From Beroe ovata (taxonomy: Eukaryota; Ctenophora; Nuda; Beroida; Beroidae), in assembly GCA_946803715.1 (NCBI GenBank), contig CAMPET010000057.1, forward strand, positions 275,577-286,513: a stretch of DNA of 10,937 nt. The letters are read 5' to 3'. The translations under genes were made by a program, and so were the position numbers. Shown piece by piece: positions 1 to 7,824 of the stretch. How positions within the stretch are numbered: position 1 is the first letter of the stretch; every line of letters begins with the position of its first letter. The notes below the pieces were generated by a model, which had not been told where the DNA came from, made no database searches, and was given only the letters and a program-made list of their open reading frames with translations.

Positions 1-30
<30 letters not shown>
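1..30. repeat. (CA)15 microsatellite at the window edge
   Basis: Fifteen uninterrupted CA dinucleotides open the window and probably continue to its left. Similar CA/GT tracts recur inside the adjacent tandem repeat, near 1364-1376 and near 2217-2230. This is ordinary length-variable simple sequence with no gene attached. Confidence 0.97.
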
Positions 31-32
<2 letters not shown>

Positions 33-87
33 GTACAAGACCATTTGAGTTGTGCGGAGCTCATTATCAAGACATGATTACATTAAT

Positions 88-1064
88 GGATCATTATACT
101 ACAGTGAATTTTACTGTGTGTACATATACTGTGTAACGGTATCATAATCGAGTGACCCGTGTACATTGGCCAGTGGCGGGAAGGTAACACTATCCTACTG
201 TCGTTATGACAACGACTAACATCATACTGCGCTATGTAGCTGGAATAATGCATGTTATGGTTTCTCGCGGACACACACACCATCCAACACAATATGTGTG
301 ATCAATCACGCAATAACACGTCACGCAAATCACTCATTTACCAAAAATGGAATACACAGTTCACACATTCTCCGTCCGAATCTATAATTGATTTTTAATG
401 ACAATGTGATTTGAGATAATTTTACTATTGCTGAATGCTGACTGTGTGTGTCTTTGTGTGTGTATCTGTGTCTGTGTGAAAGTAAAACGTTTTGTAGCTC
501 ACTCACACCATGATTCACTGCCAAGATTTGAAAGTACCTCAATTATTCAATTGGACTCATTCCAGAATCGTAGNGGATCATTATACTACAGTGAATTTTA
601 CTGTGTGTGCATATACTGTAACGGTATCATACTCGAGTGACCCGTGTACATTGGCCAGTGGCGGGAAGGTAACACTATCCTACTGTAGTCATGACAACGA
701 CTAACATCATACTGCGCTAGGTAGCCGGAATAATGCATGTCATGGTTTCTCGCGGACACACACACACACCATCCAACACAATATGTGTGATCAATCACGC
801 AATAACACGTCACGCATATCACTCATTTACCAGAAATGGAATACACAGTTCACACATTCTCCGTCCGAATCTATAATTGATTTTTAATGAAAATGTGATT
901 TGAGATAATTTTACTATTGCTGAATGCTGACTGTGTGTGTGTGTTTGTGTGTGTATCTGTGTCTGTGTGAAAGTAAAACGTTTTGTAGCTCACTAACACC
1001 ATGATTCACTGCCAAGATTTGAAAGTAACTCAATTATTCAATTGGACTCATTCCAGAATCGTAG
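88..1064. repeat. ~487 bp sequence in two tandem copies, split by a single N
   Basis: Copy 1 spans 88-573 and copy 2 spans 575-1064. Both begin GGATCATTATACTACAGTG and both end TTCCAGAATCGTAG, and they are collinear with only scattered substitutions. Most length differences fall in simple repeats: an AC tract of 10 nt at 271-280 is 14 nt at 756-769, and the GT-rich stretch near 441-478 is slightly longer near 931-968. A short GT indel also lies in the ACTGTGTAACGG/ACTGTAACGG segment. No coding potential is evident; short frames here only translate the repeat. The N at 574 sits exactly where one copy stops and the other starts, so the duplication may be real or may be two overlapping allelic contig ends that were not merged. 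Confidence 0.93.
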
Positions 1065-2130
1065 AAACACCTGCATTACTGATCTTGTGGTGTCTATAAT
1101 GCTTTGTTTTCAAATTGCAGACAATTACTAGTGCGACATTTAGAAGAAAAGAAGAGCGATTTAAGATTGAAACAATTGTTAATAATGAATCATTTGATAT
1201 AGTATATGTCACAAAAACTTACCTATATATTGTGCATTACAACAGCACGGCGAAAGACATAAAATCGCCTGCTAAACTTTGGTGTTAGCCAAATTATTTC
1301 AGACCTACTACATTTCGCTATATATCATTGTTATGGTATAACTATCGCACTACTATTGCACGCGTGTGTGTGTGTGAGCTTATGGGGGAATTCAACTGGA
1401 AAGATTCGCTAGACATCATGAGGAGATAGCTCGCAATGAGAAACAGTTTACAGTTGTAAGATGAGTGAAGGACAGAATATGAAACTTATCATCATTGACA
1501 CAGCTATTGGAAACATGTTTCCATGATCATGCTTATGGTGACTTCCCAATATTGATCAGCAGTCTAGCGAATATGTACCAATCGAATGGTAGAGTAACGA
1601 AAGTTTGATTATCTTAAAAGAAATTAAAATTTTCATAAAACAAATTGACTAAAATTGAGGCCAGTATCAGACTTCACCCAGAATGCCATCCTATATATTG
1701 TATTGCTAACACACTTACAGCCTATGGATAGAGCAGTAGAAAAATCTAGAAAACTAAAATATATGATGAACTATATTGAGCAGACGTACCCATCGAAAAT
1801 TCGTGGTTTCGGTTATATAAAAATAAAATGTGGGGGTATTTTGACAGCGCAAGTGTTTTACATTATTCAAGGAGATTCTTTGAAAAATACACTTTTTTAT
1901 TCGCTTTCATTTTCAACAAAAAATGGTCAAATTCATCAATTCATAAACGTTATCAAGGATCAAACTAGATTAATATGGAGGAAGGCCTGATATCTTGAAG
2001 GGGAAGGTATATAAGGACAAATGATGGCAAACATGAAACTTACATTGTTCATTATTAACCCATTTAAGCTAAGAGGCGTTCGTTGCCGGATGGTGTTATA
2101 CACATATATAATATAATATATACCAAAGAT
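1065..2130. other. AT-rich intergenic DNA, no supported gene
   Basis: Nothing here resembles a known protein or RNA gene. A GTGTGTGTG tract lies near 1364-1376. Two open stretches on the plus strand stand out weakly. One runs from about 1100 to 1287 behind an acceptor-like pyrimidine-rich CAG. The other covers 1655-1990, where the first ATG is near 1724. Neither gives a protein I recognise and both have the lysine/isoleucine-rich composition expected of random AT-rich DNA. On the minus strand, TTTATT at 1896-1901 reads AATAAA and is a distant candidate polyadenylation signal for gene A, about 545 nt past its stop. An AT-only stretch lies near 2103-2122. Confidence 0.6.
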
Positions 2131-2202
2131 CGGGAAACACACACATAAAGTCAGAGTCCAGCGCGCGCAGGGAGATAGTGTAAAGTGCACGTGCACTCTG
2201 GT

Positions 2203-2400
2203 CATATGTGCGCACAGCACACACACACACTTGCACACAAACACGTGCACAAACAAACGCATGTACACTTGACATGTTCACCAACACGCGATTAGGTGAA
2301 GTTATCACTACTGGGACTAAACTGAACCCAACAGAGTGTCAGTGTGAGCATGAGCGCGCGCATACTTGTGCACGTGTGTGTGCGCGCGCGTGTGTGCGTG
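2203..2400. repeat. Alternating purine-pyrimidine (Z-DNA-prone) tracts
   Basis: Several runs alternate strictly between purine and pyrimidine: 2203-2216, 2217-2230, 2354-2365 and an unbroken 34 bp run at 2367-2400 mixing TG/CA with CGCGCGCG. A CG-rich block also lies at 2160-2168. Such sequence is the classical Z-DNA-forming type and is also length-unstable. It begins about 45 bp past the stop codon of gene A, so it probably lies within or just after that gene's 3' UTR. Z-DNA formation in the cell is inference; the alternation itself is read directly. Confidence 0.8.
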
Positions 2401-2445
2401 GTGCACAACCCATCTAGTCTGTGTATGAGAAGAGAATGGGGGGTA

Positions 2446-4055
2446 TTAGTTGTCGGTGTTATCGCCCGTCCCTTGCTCCTCCTCGCCATCCTGCTCACTC
2501 ATCCAAAGAGTTAAGTTATCCCTAAGGAGCTGCATGATCAATGTACTGTCCTTGTAGCTCTCTTGGTCAAGGTTGTCCAGTTCGGCAACAGCCTTATCGA
2601 ACGAGGCCTTCGCCAATTCACAGGCTTCATGGGGCTTACCTGCGGAGAGTGAGGATATACTACCGTCTAATACTCGATTTGTTTTCTAATTTGAGCTGAC
2701 AAGAATTAATGCCGCTTGTTATCTGATTAAACAACAATGGGGCCTTTTATATCCACTGTTCACATATATCATCTGTCAAATACTTAGTGGGTAGAAGCAG
2801 CGTCTATACAAATTTGTTACGAAATTTCAATGTAGCCAAGGCGAATATCATTGTCAAGCTGGCTTTATCAATTAGACCATAAACGTACATTGAGATTTGA
2901 AATGTCAAATACGCATTATTAAATGAACACCTAGATTTTAATCATATCGACGAGATATCGCAATATTTTCGAATGGACTGATGTTAATAATAAACACGGT
3001 GCATCGTGTGGATCAAGCATGGATTATGGAATGTTCTCGTGACAAACATGGGTAGCAACTCGCATATATCATTGCTTAAATTTACCTTCAATCTCGTAGT
3101 GGAAGACAGAGAAGTTAAGTGCGAGTCCTAGCCTTACGGGGTGAGTGGCATTCAGGTTGTCACTAGCAGTCTTGGTGGCGCTCTGGTACGCCTCCTTTGA
3201 GTTTGCCACCTGAGCCTCTTTCTGGGCTTCGTCAGCTACCTCAGCGAGGTATCGGTAGTAGTCACCCTTCATTTTCATGTAGAACACCTGAAGTGAATTG
3301 AATTGGATTTAAAATTTGTTTTACTAAAACATGTTTCAATTTTATACAGCACTGAACTATAAAATAATTTAGCATACTATAAGCAGCTTCTCGGTAGTGC
3401 TGAGGGAGAGCACTTCACCAATCCTAAAGACTGTCAAAGTGTGGGGTATAAGAGTCAGGCATGGAGAGTTCATTAACCCATGATCCTATCCTAGGAATGA
3501 GAATCCGACTCTCACCTTGCTCTCACTGTCGTCAGCATGGGGGATGAGGTAGTCGTCTAGGAGGGACAAGACAGCAGTGCACAACACGGACAGCTCCTCT
3601 TCCACCTTGGTTTTATACTCCTTCGCAAGAGTCTTCTTGTTGTCGTCCCTCACCTGACAATTCATGGTTACAGTTAAAGACAATGAGATAGTACAAATCA
3701 TACAGATGGCTGTTGAGCTAACAATTCTGCTGATTATCAACTCGTGATTTCAATCACCTTGGTTTCGAGAGACGACAGTACCCTCCATGAGGACCTTCTG
3801 GCTCCCACAACATTTTTGTAAGCAACTGATAGTAGGTTTCGCTCCTCTTGTGACAGGCCAACCTCCTTCTTAAGCTTCGTAACCTGTAAAAAATCGTGAA
3901 CACTAAATTTCTGGAAACAATCTTCATCTGACAATTGATTAATTAATTGAGTTGACAATACTCACCTCCTTCATGAAATCTGCCATGTCATCATAACGCT
4001 CAGCAGATTCAGCCCACTTTGCTTTGGTGATCAGAACATCGATATCGTCATTCAT
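2446..4055 (-). CDS. 14-3-3 family protein, gene A (five coding exons, 249 aa)
   Basis: This is a phospho-Ser/Thr-binding adaptor of the 14-3-3 family, which acts as a cup-shaped dimer in cytoplasm and nucleus. Coding exons in transcript order are 4055-3966, 3883-3758, 3653-3516, 3287-3086 and 2639-2446 (90+126+138+202+194 = 750 nt, stop TAA). All four introns are GT-AG: 82, 104, 228 and 446 bp, in phases 0, 0, 0 and 1. Family signatures are complete: [20 protein letters not shown] (residues 44-63), [19 protein letters not shown] (117-135), LGLALNFSV (171-179) and [18 protein letters not shown] (214-231). Phosphopeptide-pocket residues are present as K53, R60, R130 and Y131, and groove residues as N176, N227 and W231. 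The acidic tail ends DNTDN. The start is fixed by an in-frame TAG 18 nt upstream of the ATG. W14 occupies a dimer-interface position that is usually Leu. The protein has normal family length with no breaks, and it lies downstream of gene B on the same strand. Confidence 0.96.
2640..3085 (-). other. Intron 4 of 14-3-3 gene A (446 bp)
   Basis: This is the largest intron of gene A. The donor reads GAAG|GTAAAT at 3085 and the acceptor reads CTCTCCGCAG|GT at 2640. It splits a Gly codon (phase 1) between EIE and KPHEAC, inside the loop between the last two long helices. It is AT-rich, and I see no nested gene or repeat in it. Confidence 0.92.
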
Positions 4056-5288
4056 CTCTCTTTTGGTCACCTAGACTAGAGCTCGAAGGGGCTTGTACTT
4101 GGGTGCTAGAATAGTAACATATCTTCAAATCGAATATAATAGAAACAAAGCAACAATGGACTTACACAATGGATCAGACAGAATTTAAATAAATAATGTA
4201 TGCAAATTCATTTCAACCAAATGCAATAAATTCCTTTACACAAAAAACATCAATACTATGTGGGCTATCAACAGTAATGGATTATTTGTTTAGTTCGCAA
4301 ACTTGGCAATGCTGCACATCTTAGAAAGGACCTTGATCTTAGAATAAAAGGTGAATAACATCGTTCCAAACCCAAGTATAAAAAGAACCCAGAGAAAGAT
4401 TGATCCTCCAACTATTCATGATAGAAAACACAAATAAAGGATTAAATTCAGGTCCCAGGTTAACATAGGTTGACAGTTAACCAAAATTCATCATTCATAA
4501 TCATAGAAATTGAGAAAGCAAAATATTTACCATAACAAGAATTTACTATTTAGAATACACAATTAACAAAATACTACAATTAACAAAATACCTCAGCATT
4601 ATCTAATTTGATTAACTAACAACTCAACTGTGCATCAAAATGAAGAAGATGGTAAGGTATTCAGCAAGTTTTATCTTTCTAGCAATGACATTTTGAAAAG
4701 TATTAGGTTTATTAAGAATTGACATGCTGTATTACCATTAATGATTAAACAATCAAAGTTTCATTTTATAAGGTATCAGATTATCAGATTATCAGGAAAC
4801 TAAAATTCAGAGTGAATTAAGGTTCAGTCAACTAAGACCCGACGAATAAATATTTATTTTATCAGCAACATTAACAAATATGCAAGTACATAGACACTAG
4901 ACAGTTCTTCATTAAAACAGAATAATTCAGTACCAGTATTGCAATGAAATAGGGAACAACGTGGAGATGAATGAAGAAACAATCAAAAAAACTGACCCAA
5001 GTCAATCAATTGACAATTGTTGCATGATATGAAATAAGGACCAGCTCTCAAATCAATAAGCAAGGAGGGGGACAGCAGCTGCATTAACAGAAGCACAAAT
5101 ACTACCAGCCACACTGCAAATACACAATTCTGAAACTCTGTAGGGCACCATCATGTCTTGAAACATGTCATATACCAGTGCATGTTGCAGATATTGCATG
5201 ACACAGACCATTCATTCAATTTCATCTGAAATATCTTGCCAAAACTGCATTGATTTCTAAACAGTGATCCACAGTCAATGGAGAATCA
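4056..5288 (-). other. Intergenic region: 3' UTR of gene B and 5' region of gene A
   Basis: About 1.2 kb of very AT-rich sequence separates the two same-strand genes. I find no credible reading frame. A possible splice acceptor (CTAGTCTAG) ends at 4071, 15 nt before the gene A start, and would imply a non-coding first exon further upstream; this is weak. Small direct repeats occur: a 17 bp unit twice at 4561-4594, the 8-mer ATCAGATT twice plus a partial copy at 4775-4796, and the short palindrome CAATTGACAATTG near 5008-5020. The promoter of gene A should lie here, but I see no clear TATA box or initiator. Confidence 0.6.
4853..4858 (-). terminator. Candidate polyadenylation signal (AATAAA) for gene B
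   Basis: The plus strand reads TTTATT, giving AATAAA on the coding strand about 430 nt past the gene B stop. It is the first canonical hexamer I find downstream of that gene. The base composition is AT-rich, so chance hexamers are common and use of this site is unproven. Confidence 0.4.
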
Positions 5289-6014
5289 TCACTTTTCTTC
5301 TTCTTCCTCATCATTATCTGCACTCCAAAGAGTGAGATTGTCTCTGAGAAGCTGCATGATCAATGTACTATCTTTGTATGAATCTTCCTTCAGATGATCT
5401 AATTGACTTATGGCCTTATTGAATGCATCCTTTGCCAAACTACAAGCTTGAGCCTTGTCATCTAGGATTTCAAAGAAGTATACAGAATAGTTAAGTGCAA
5501 GCCCTAGATGAATTGGGTGTGTGGGCTCAAGCTCTTCAGATGATGCTTTCCATGCTTCTTTATAGACCTTCTCGGCATCTTCAACACACTCCTTCTCATC
5601 ATTATCTTTCTGAATTTCAGCAAGATATCTCAAATAGTCACCTTTCATTTTAAGGTAAAAAACTTTAGAACAACAATCCTGGGCATTTTTGATCAGTTGC
5701 TCCTCTAAAATACAGAGAACTTCTTTACACAAATCAGTCAATTCACTTTCAATCTTCTCTTTATAAGCTTTGACATGCCTTACTTTGGGGTCATCAGGAG
5801 ATAACTTCCTCTCAATTCCACACATAGCCCTCCATGAAGATCTTCTTTGACCTACCACATTTTTGTATGCAACAGAAAACAAATTGCGTTCATCTTCTGA
5901 AATAACACCACCCCTGTTTTCGATGGCTTTTTTCATTTCATCTGACATATCTTTATACCTTTCTGCTTGCTCAGCAAGCCTTGCCATCGCAACATGATCA
6001 GGACTCAGAGACAT
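5289..6014 (-). CDS. 14-3-3 family protein, gene B (single coding exon, 241 aa)
   Basis: This is a second 14-3-3 phospho-Ser/Thr adaptor, complete in one uninterrupted frame. Signatures in order are ARLAEQAERY (11-20), [20 protein letters not shown] (42-61), SKVFYLKMKGDYLRYLAE (116-133), THPIHLGLALNYSV (165-178) and [18 protein letters not shown] (213-230), followed by a very acidic tail ending EEEEEK. Pocket residues K51, R58, R129 and Y130 and groove residues N175, N226 and W230 are all present. S60 matches the dimer-gating Ser58 of human zeta. The segment VKAYKEKIESEL with LIKN resembles eta/gamma-type vertebrate proteins, but orthology is not claimed. Departures from the usual sequence include Gln before the paired Arg (GQRR), K21 in AERYKDM, CGIERK in place of the usual SSIEQK, and several extra Cys (65, 96, 101, 114, 115, 143, 191). 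Two TGA codons end the frame. Intactness argues against a pseudogene. The lack of introns, beside a five-exon paralog, suggests retroposition or intron loss. Confidence 0.97.
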   Translation of the reverse strand: MSLSPDHVAMARLAEQAERYKDMSDEMKKAIENRGGVISEDERNLFSVAYKNVVGQRRSSWRAMCGIERKLSPDDPKVRHVKAYKEKIESELTDLCKEVLCILEEQLIKNAQDCCSKVFYLKMKGDYLRYLAEIQKDNDEKECVEDAEKVYKEAWKASSEELEPTHPIHLGLALNYSVYFFEILDDKAQACSLAKDAFNKAISQLDHLKEDSYKDSTLIMQLLRDNLTLWSADNDEEEEEK

Positions 6015-6015
6015 C

Positions 6016-6172
6016 CTGTGAAATCAGGTCTGATTAAATTGAATACTTACCATTGTTAACTCAGATTGGCAATTTCCAATCCGGAATAACTAGCTTTGAA
6101 GAAATTGTACAGGTTATATTTCTTAAATCTATCATCAGTAATCTTCAAAAACATATTAGGGTTTCCACTTAC
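6016..6172 (-). promoter_or_regulatory. Possible 5' UTR intron just upstream of the gene B start
   Basis: On the minus strand the sequence just before the ATG reads CTGATTTCACAG|G, a good branch-site plus pyrimidine plus AG acceptor, ending at 6016. Two GTAAGT donors lie upstream. One at 6050-6045 gives an intron of only 35 nt; the other at 6172-6167 gives 157 nt. A 35 nt intron is below the usual minimum for animals, so the longer choice is more credible. Splicing from the nearer donor would also place an upstream ATG out of frame with the 14-3-3 start. Only the motifs are seen; use is inferred. Confidence 0.4.
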
Positions 6173-6467
6173 ATAACCTCCCTATCCAAATTGTCTTTTT
6201 GAAGAATATTACCAATAATCAAACTCCCAAAGTGGAAAAGACTGGGGATTTTAATTGTATTTGTTAACATCCAGACAGGATAAAATCCCGCCAGCGAGGG
6301 TAGTAGAGATATTTTTACAGATGCTCTATTGTCTATTGGTTAAATCCTGCAGATGTAATTTAATGTACTAATGTGTAATGCATAATGGGCGCGACGAATA
6401 TAGGTTCCCCTTGTCTGGCGTTGCCATGGCAGAAACAGCTGCAGTGCTCCCAGCTTCGCGTTCGCGT

Positions 6468-6571
6468 TAGCATCGCCAGGTGTACATCACCAGGTAGTAC
6501 ATAGTAATTCCATACAGGATTTATTTTGCCTGATGTTATTTGTAAGGGATTTTCCTTGCCTGGTGATGCTA
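6468..6571. repeat. 13 bp inverted repeat upstream of gene B
   Basis: TAGCATCGCCAGG at 6468-6480 is matched in inverse orientation by CCTGGTGATGCTA at 6559-6571, with one mismatch and a 78 bp spacer. CATCACCAGG also occurs at 6485-6494. It may be a remnant of a small inverted-repeat element or a paired regulatory site. No target duplication is evident. Confidence 0.5.
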
Positions 6572-6579
6572 GGCCCACT

Positions 6580-6930
6580 GACGCGAGCCACGAACAACGA
6601 AGCGGCGCGCGCGAGACCCGTTATAACGAAACCGTGTTCCCGCGCTGCGTGTTTAAAATATTCCGCGCGCTTCCAACTTTTCAGATCACTGAGTACAGAG
6701 TAAGCTTAGAAATAAGGGGCGCGCAACGTGGGCAAACGAACAACGGAATCGGGTCGTTAGTGGCGCGGCGCACGCGCGTCGCGCAACGCGTGAAACGGCC
6801 GGGATGTCAGATGTCATGTTACCATGTTATTTTGAGCTTGACTTGATATTGAATTTCGGTCTCAAAGTTATTTCAATTTGCCCGCGGATGTTATCTGTCC
6901 TTCGATGAAGGCGCGGCGCAAGAAGCAGTG
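6580..6930. promoter_or_regulatory. CpG-dense island, probable promoter region of gene B
   Basis: This block stands out from the AT-rich surroundings by many CpGs, with runs such as GCGGCGCGCGCGAG (6602-6615) and GGCGCGGCGCACGCGCGTCG (6762-6781). It begins about 570 bp upstream of the gene B start and is free of recognised coding sequence. CpG retention suggests unmethylated, promoter-like DNA. It most simply serves gene B, perhaps with a 5' UTR intron, but could also drive a plus-strand transcript. A CCAAT box on the minus strand near 6337 lies closer to the gene. The transcription start cannot be placed. Confidence 0.55.
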
Positions 6931-6957
6931 CAGACAGATCGAGATAACATCCGGCAA
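6878..6957. repeat. Hairpin-forming 80 bp inverted repeat
   Basis: CGGATGTTATCT at 6885-6896 pairs perfectly with AGATAACATCCG at 6942-6953. Beyond these arms TTTGCC pairs with GGCAAA if a two-base CG insertion is allowed. Inside, GACAGATC on the right opposes the GTCC side imperfectly, and CTTCGATGAAG forms a small hairpin of its own. It could be a tiny MITE-like element or a structured regulatory site at the edge of the CpG island. Confidence 0.6.
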
Positions 6958-6985
6958 ATAGTTTTAGTATAGTGATAACTTTTGT

Positions 6986-7016
6986 GTTTTTGCTACTATT
7001 GTAGTTTTTGCTACTA
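6986..7016 (+). repeat. 13 bp direct repeat, GTTTTTGCTACTA twice
   Basis: The word occurs at 6986-6998 and 7004-7016 with an 18 bp period. It is a minor local duplication with no assigned role. Confidence 0.6.
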
Positions 7017-7048
7017 GTTCGTGCTTAAAGTTAAATAGTCATGTATGG

Positions 7049-7263
7049 CGGATCAGAAGGCTCACCCGGAATTTTATCTCTGAAAAATAGAATTTGAGCC
7101 TTCTGCTCCGCACGTGGATCACAGGGTTCATCTTAGGTGAGCCTTCTGATCCACGTGGCGCTTCTCCGGTGTCAAGTCGAAATTCGGTGACCCTTCTGAT
7201 CCACCTAGCGCTTCTCCGGGATCAAGTCAGAGTTTTTCATTGGTGAGCCTCCTGATCCACGTG
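7049..7263. repeat. Five-copy motif cluster, GAGCCTTCTGATCCACGTG type
   Basis: The core occurs inverted at 7049-7066 and directly at 7095-7116, 7136-7158, 7186-7205 and 7242-7263, roughly every 40-56 bp. Copies 3 and 4 share further downstream sequence, GCGCTTCTCCGG then TCAAGTC. Copies 2, 3 and 5 retain the palindromic E-box CACGTG, while copy 4 has CACCTA. It lies just outside the CpG island, about 1.0-1.25 kb upstream of gene B. It may be a decayed minisatellite or a cluster of binding sites for an E-box (bHLH) factor; the sequence cannot decide which. Confidence 0.75.
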
Positions 7264-7290
7264 CGCCTCTCAGAGCTCATTTTAGAATCN

Positions 7291-7824
7291 CAAGAGATTT
7301 GTCCACTTTGTGACACATTGACACACTGCTTGAGCTCCACAGTGGGGCACTTTCCTCATTTCAACGTTCAGTTAGACTGTTGCCAATTCCACAGTGTTGC
7401 ATGCAACCTTTTTAGTATATTTAACACTTCTAGTCACTTTTGTTACGGAAATATGTTTTTTCTCATAACTTCAATGTAACTCAATATCACATTTTCTTAT
7501 CGAACTTCTCCACTTCGTCTAATGTGTTATCTTTGATTNCGAGCGTTATGTCGAACAAGAGATTTGTCCACTTTGTGACCCATTGACACACTACTTGAGC
7601 TCCAGCCTCCACAGTGGGGCACTTTCCTCATTTCAACGTTCAGTTAGACTGTTTCCAGTTCCACAGTGTTGCATGCAACCTTTTTAGTATATTTATCACT
7701 TCTCGTCACTTTTGTTACGGAAATATGTTTTTTCTCATAACTTCTATGTAACTCAATCTCATATCTTCTTATCGAACTTCTCCACTTCGTCTTCTCCACT
7801 TCGTTTAATGTGTTAGCTTTGATT
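7291..7824 (+). repeat. ~265 bp tandem duplication flanked by single Ns
   Basis: Copy 1 (7291-7538) and copy 2 (7555-7824) both start CAAGAGATTTGTCCACTTTG and end CTTTGATT. They are collinear apart from substitutions, a GCCTCC insertion near 7609 and a doubled CTTCTCCACTTCGT near 7786-7805 in copy 2. Each contains the perfect 12 bp palindrome GTTGCATGCAAC (7396-7407 and 7668-7679). Ns at 7290 and 7539 bracket copy 1 exactly, so it may be a small contig misplaced beside its allele. No convincing reading frame is present. Confidence 0.88.

Noticed and set aside
1655-1990. 111-codon open stretch on the plus strand
   Set aside because: It starts at TTG, the first ATG is near 1724, the composition is that of AT-rich noncoding DNA, and no family is recognisable.
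2208-2417. Thr/His/Cys-rich frame and its antisense partners
   Set aside because: These translate the CA/GT and CG repeat tracts.
3069-3958. Separate small proteins at 3069-3287, 3486-3740 and 3737-3958
   Set aside because: These are exons of gene A read into the flanking introns; GT-AG sites join them in frame.
5289-6014. Gene B as a processed pseudogene
   Set aside because: The frame is complete, all binding-pocket residues are kept, the length is normal, and no poly-A tract or target duplication is visible next to it.
6526-6846. 106-codon Arg-rich frame through the CpG island
   Set aside because: It is open because the region is GC-rich; no domain is recognisable and the region looks like a promoter.
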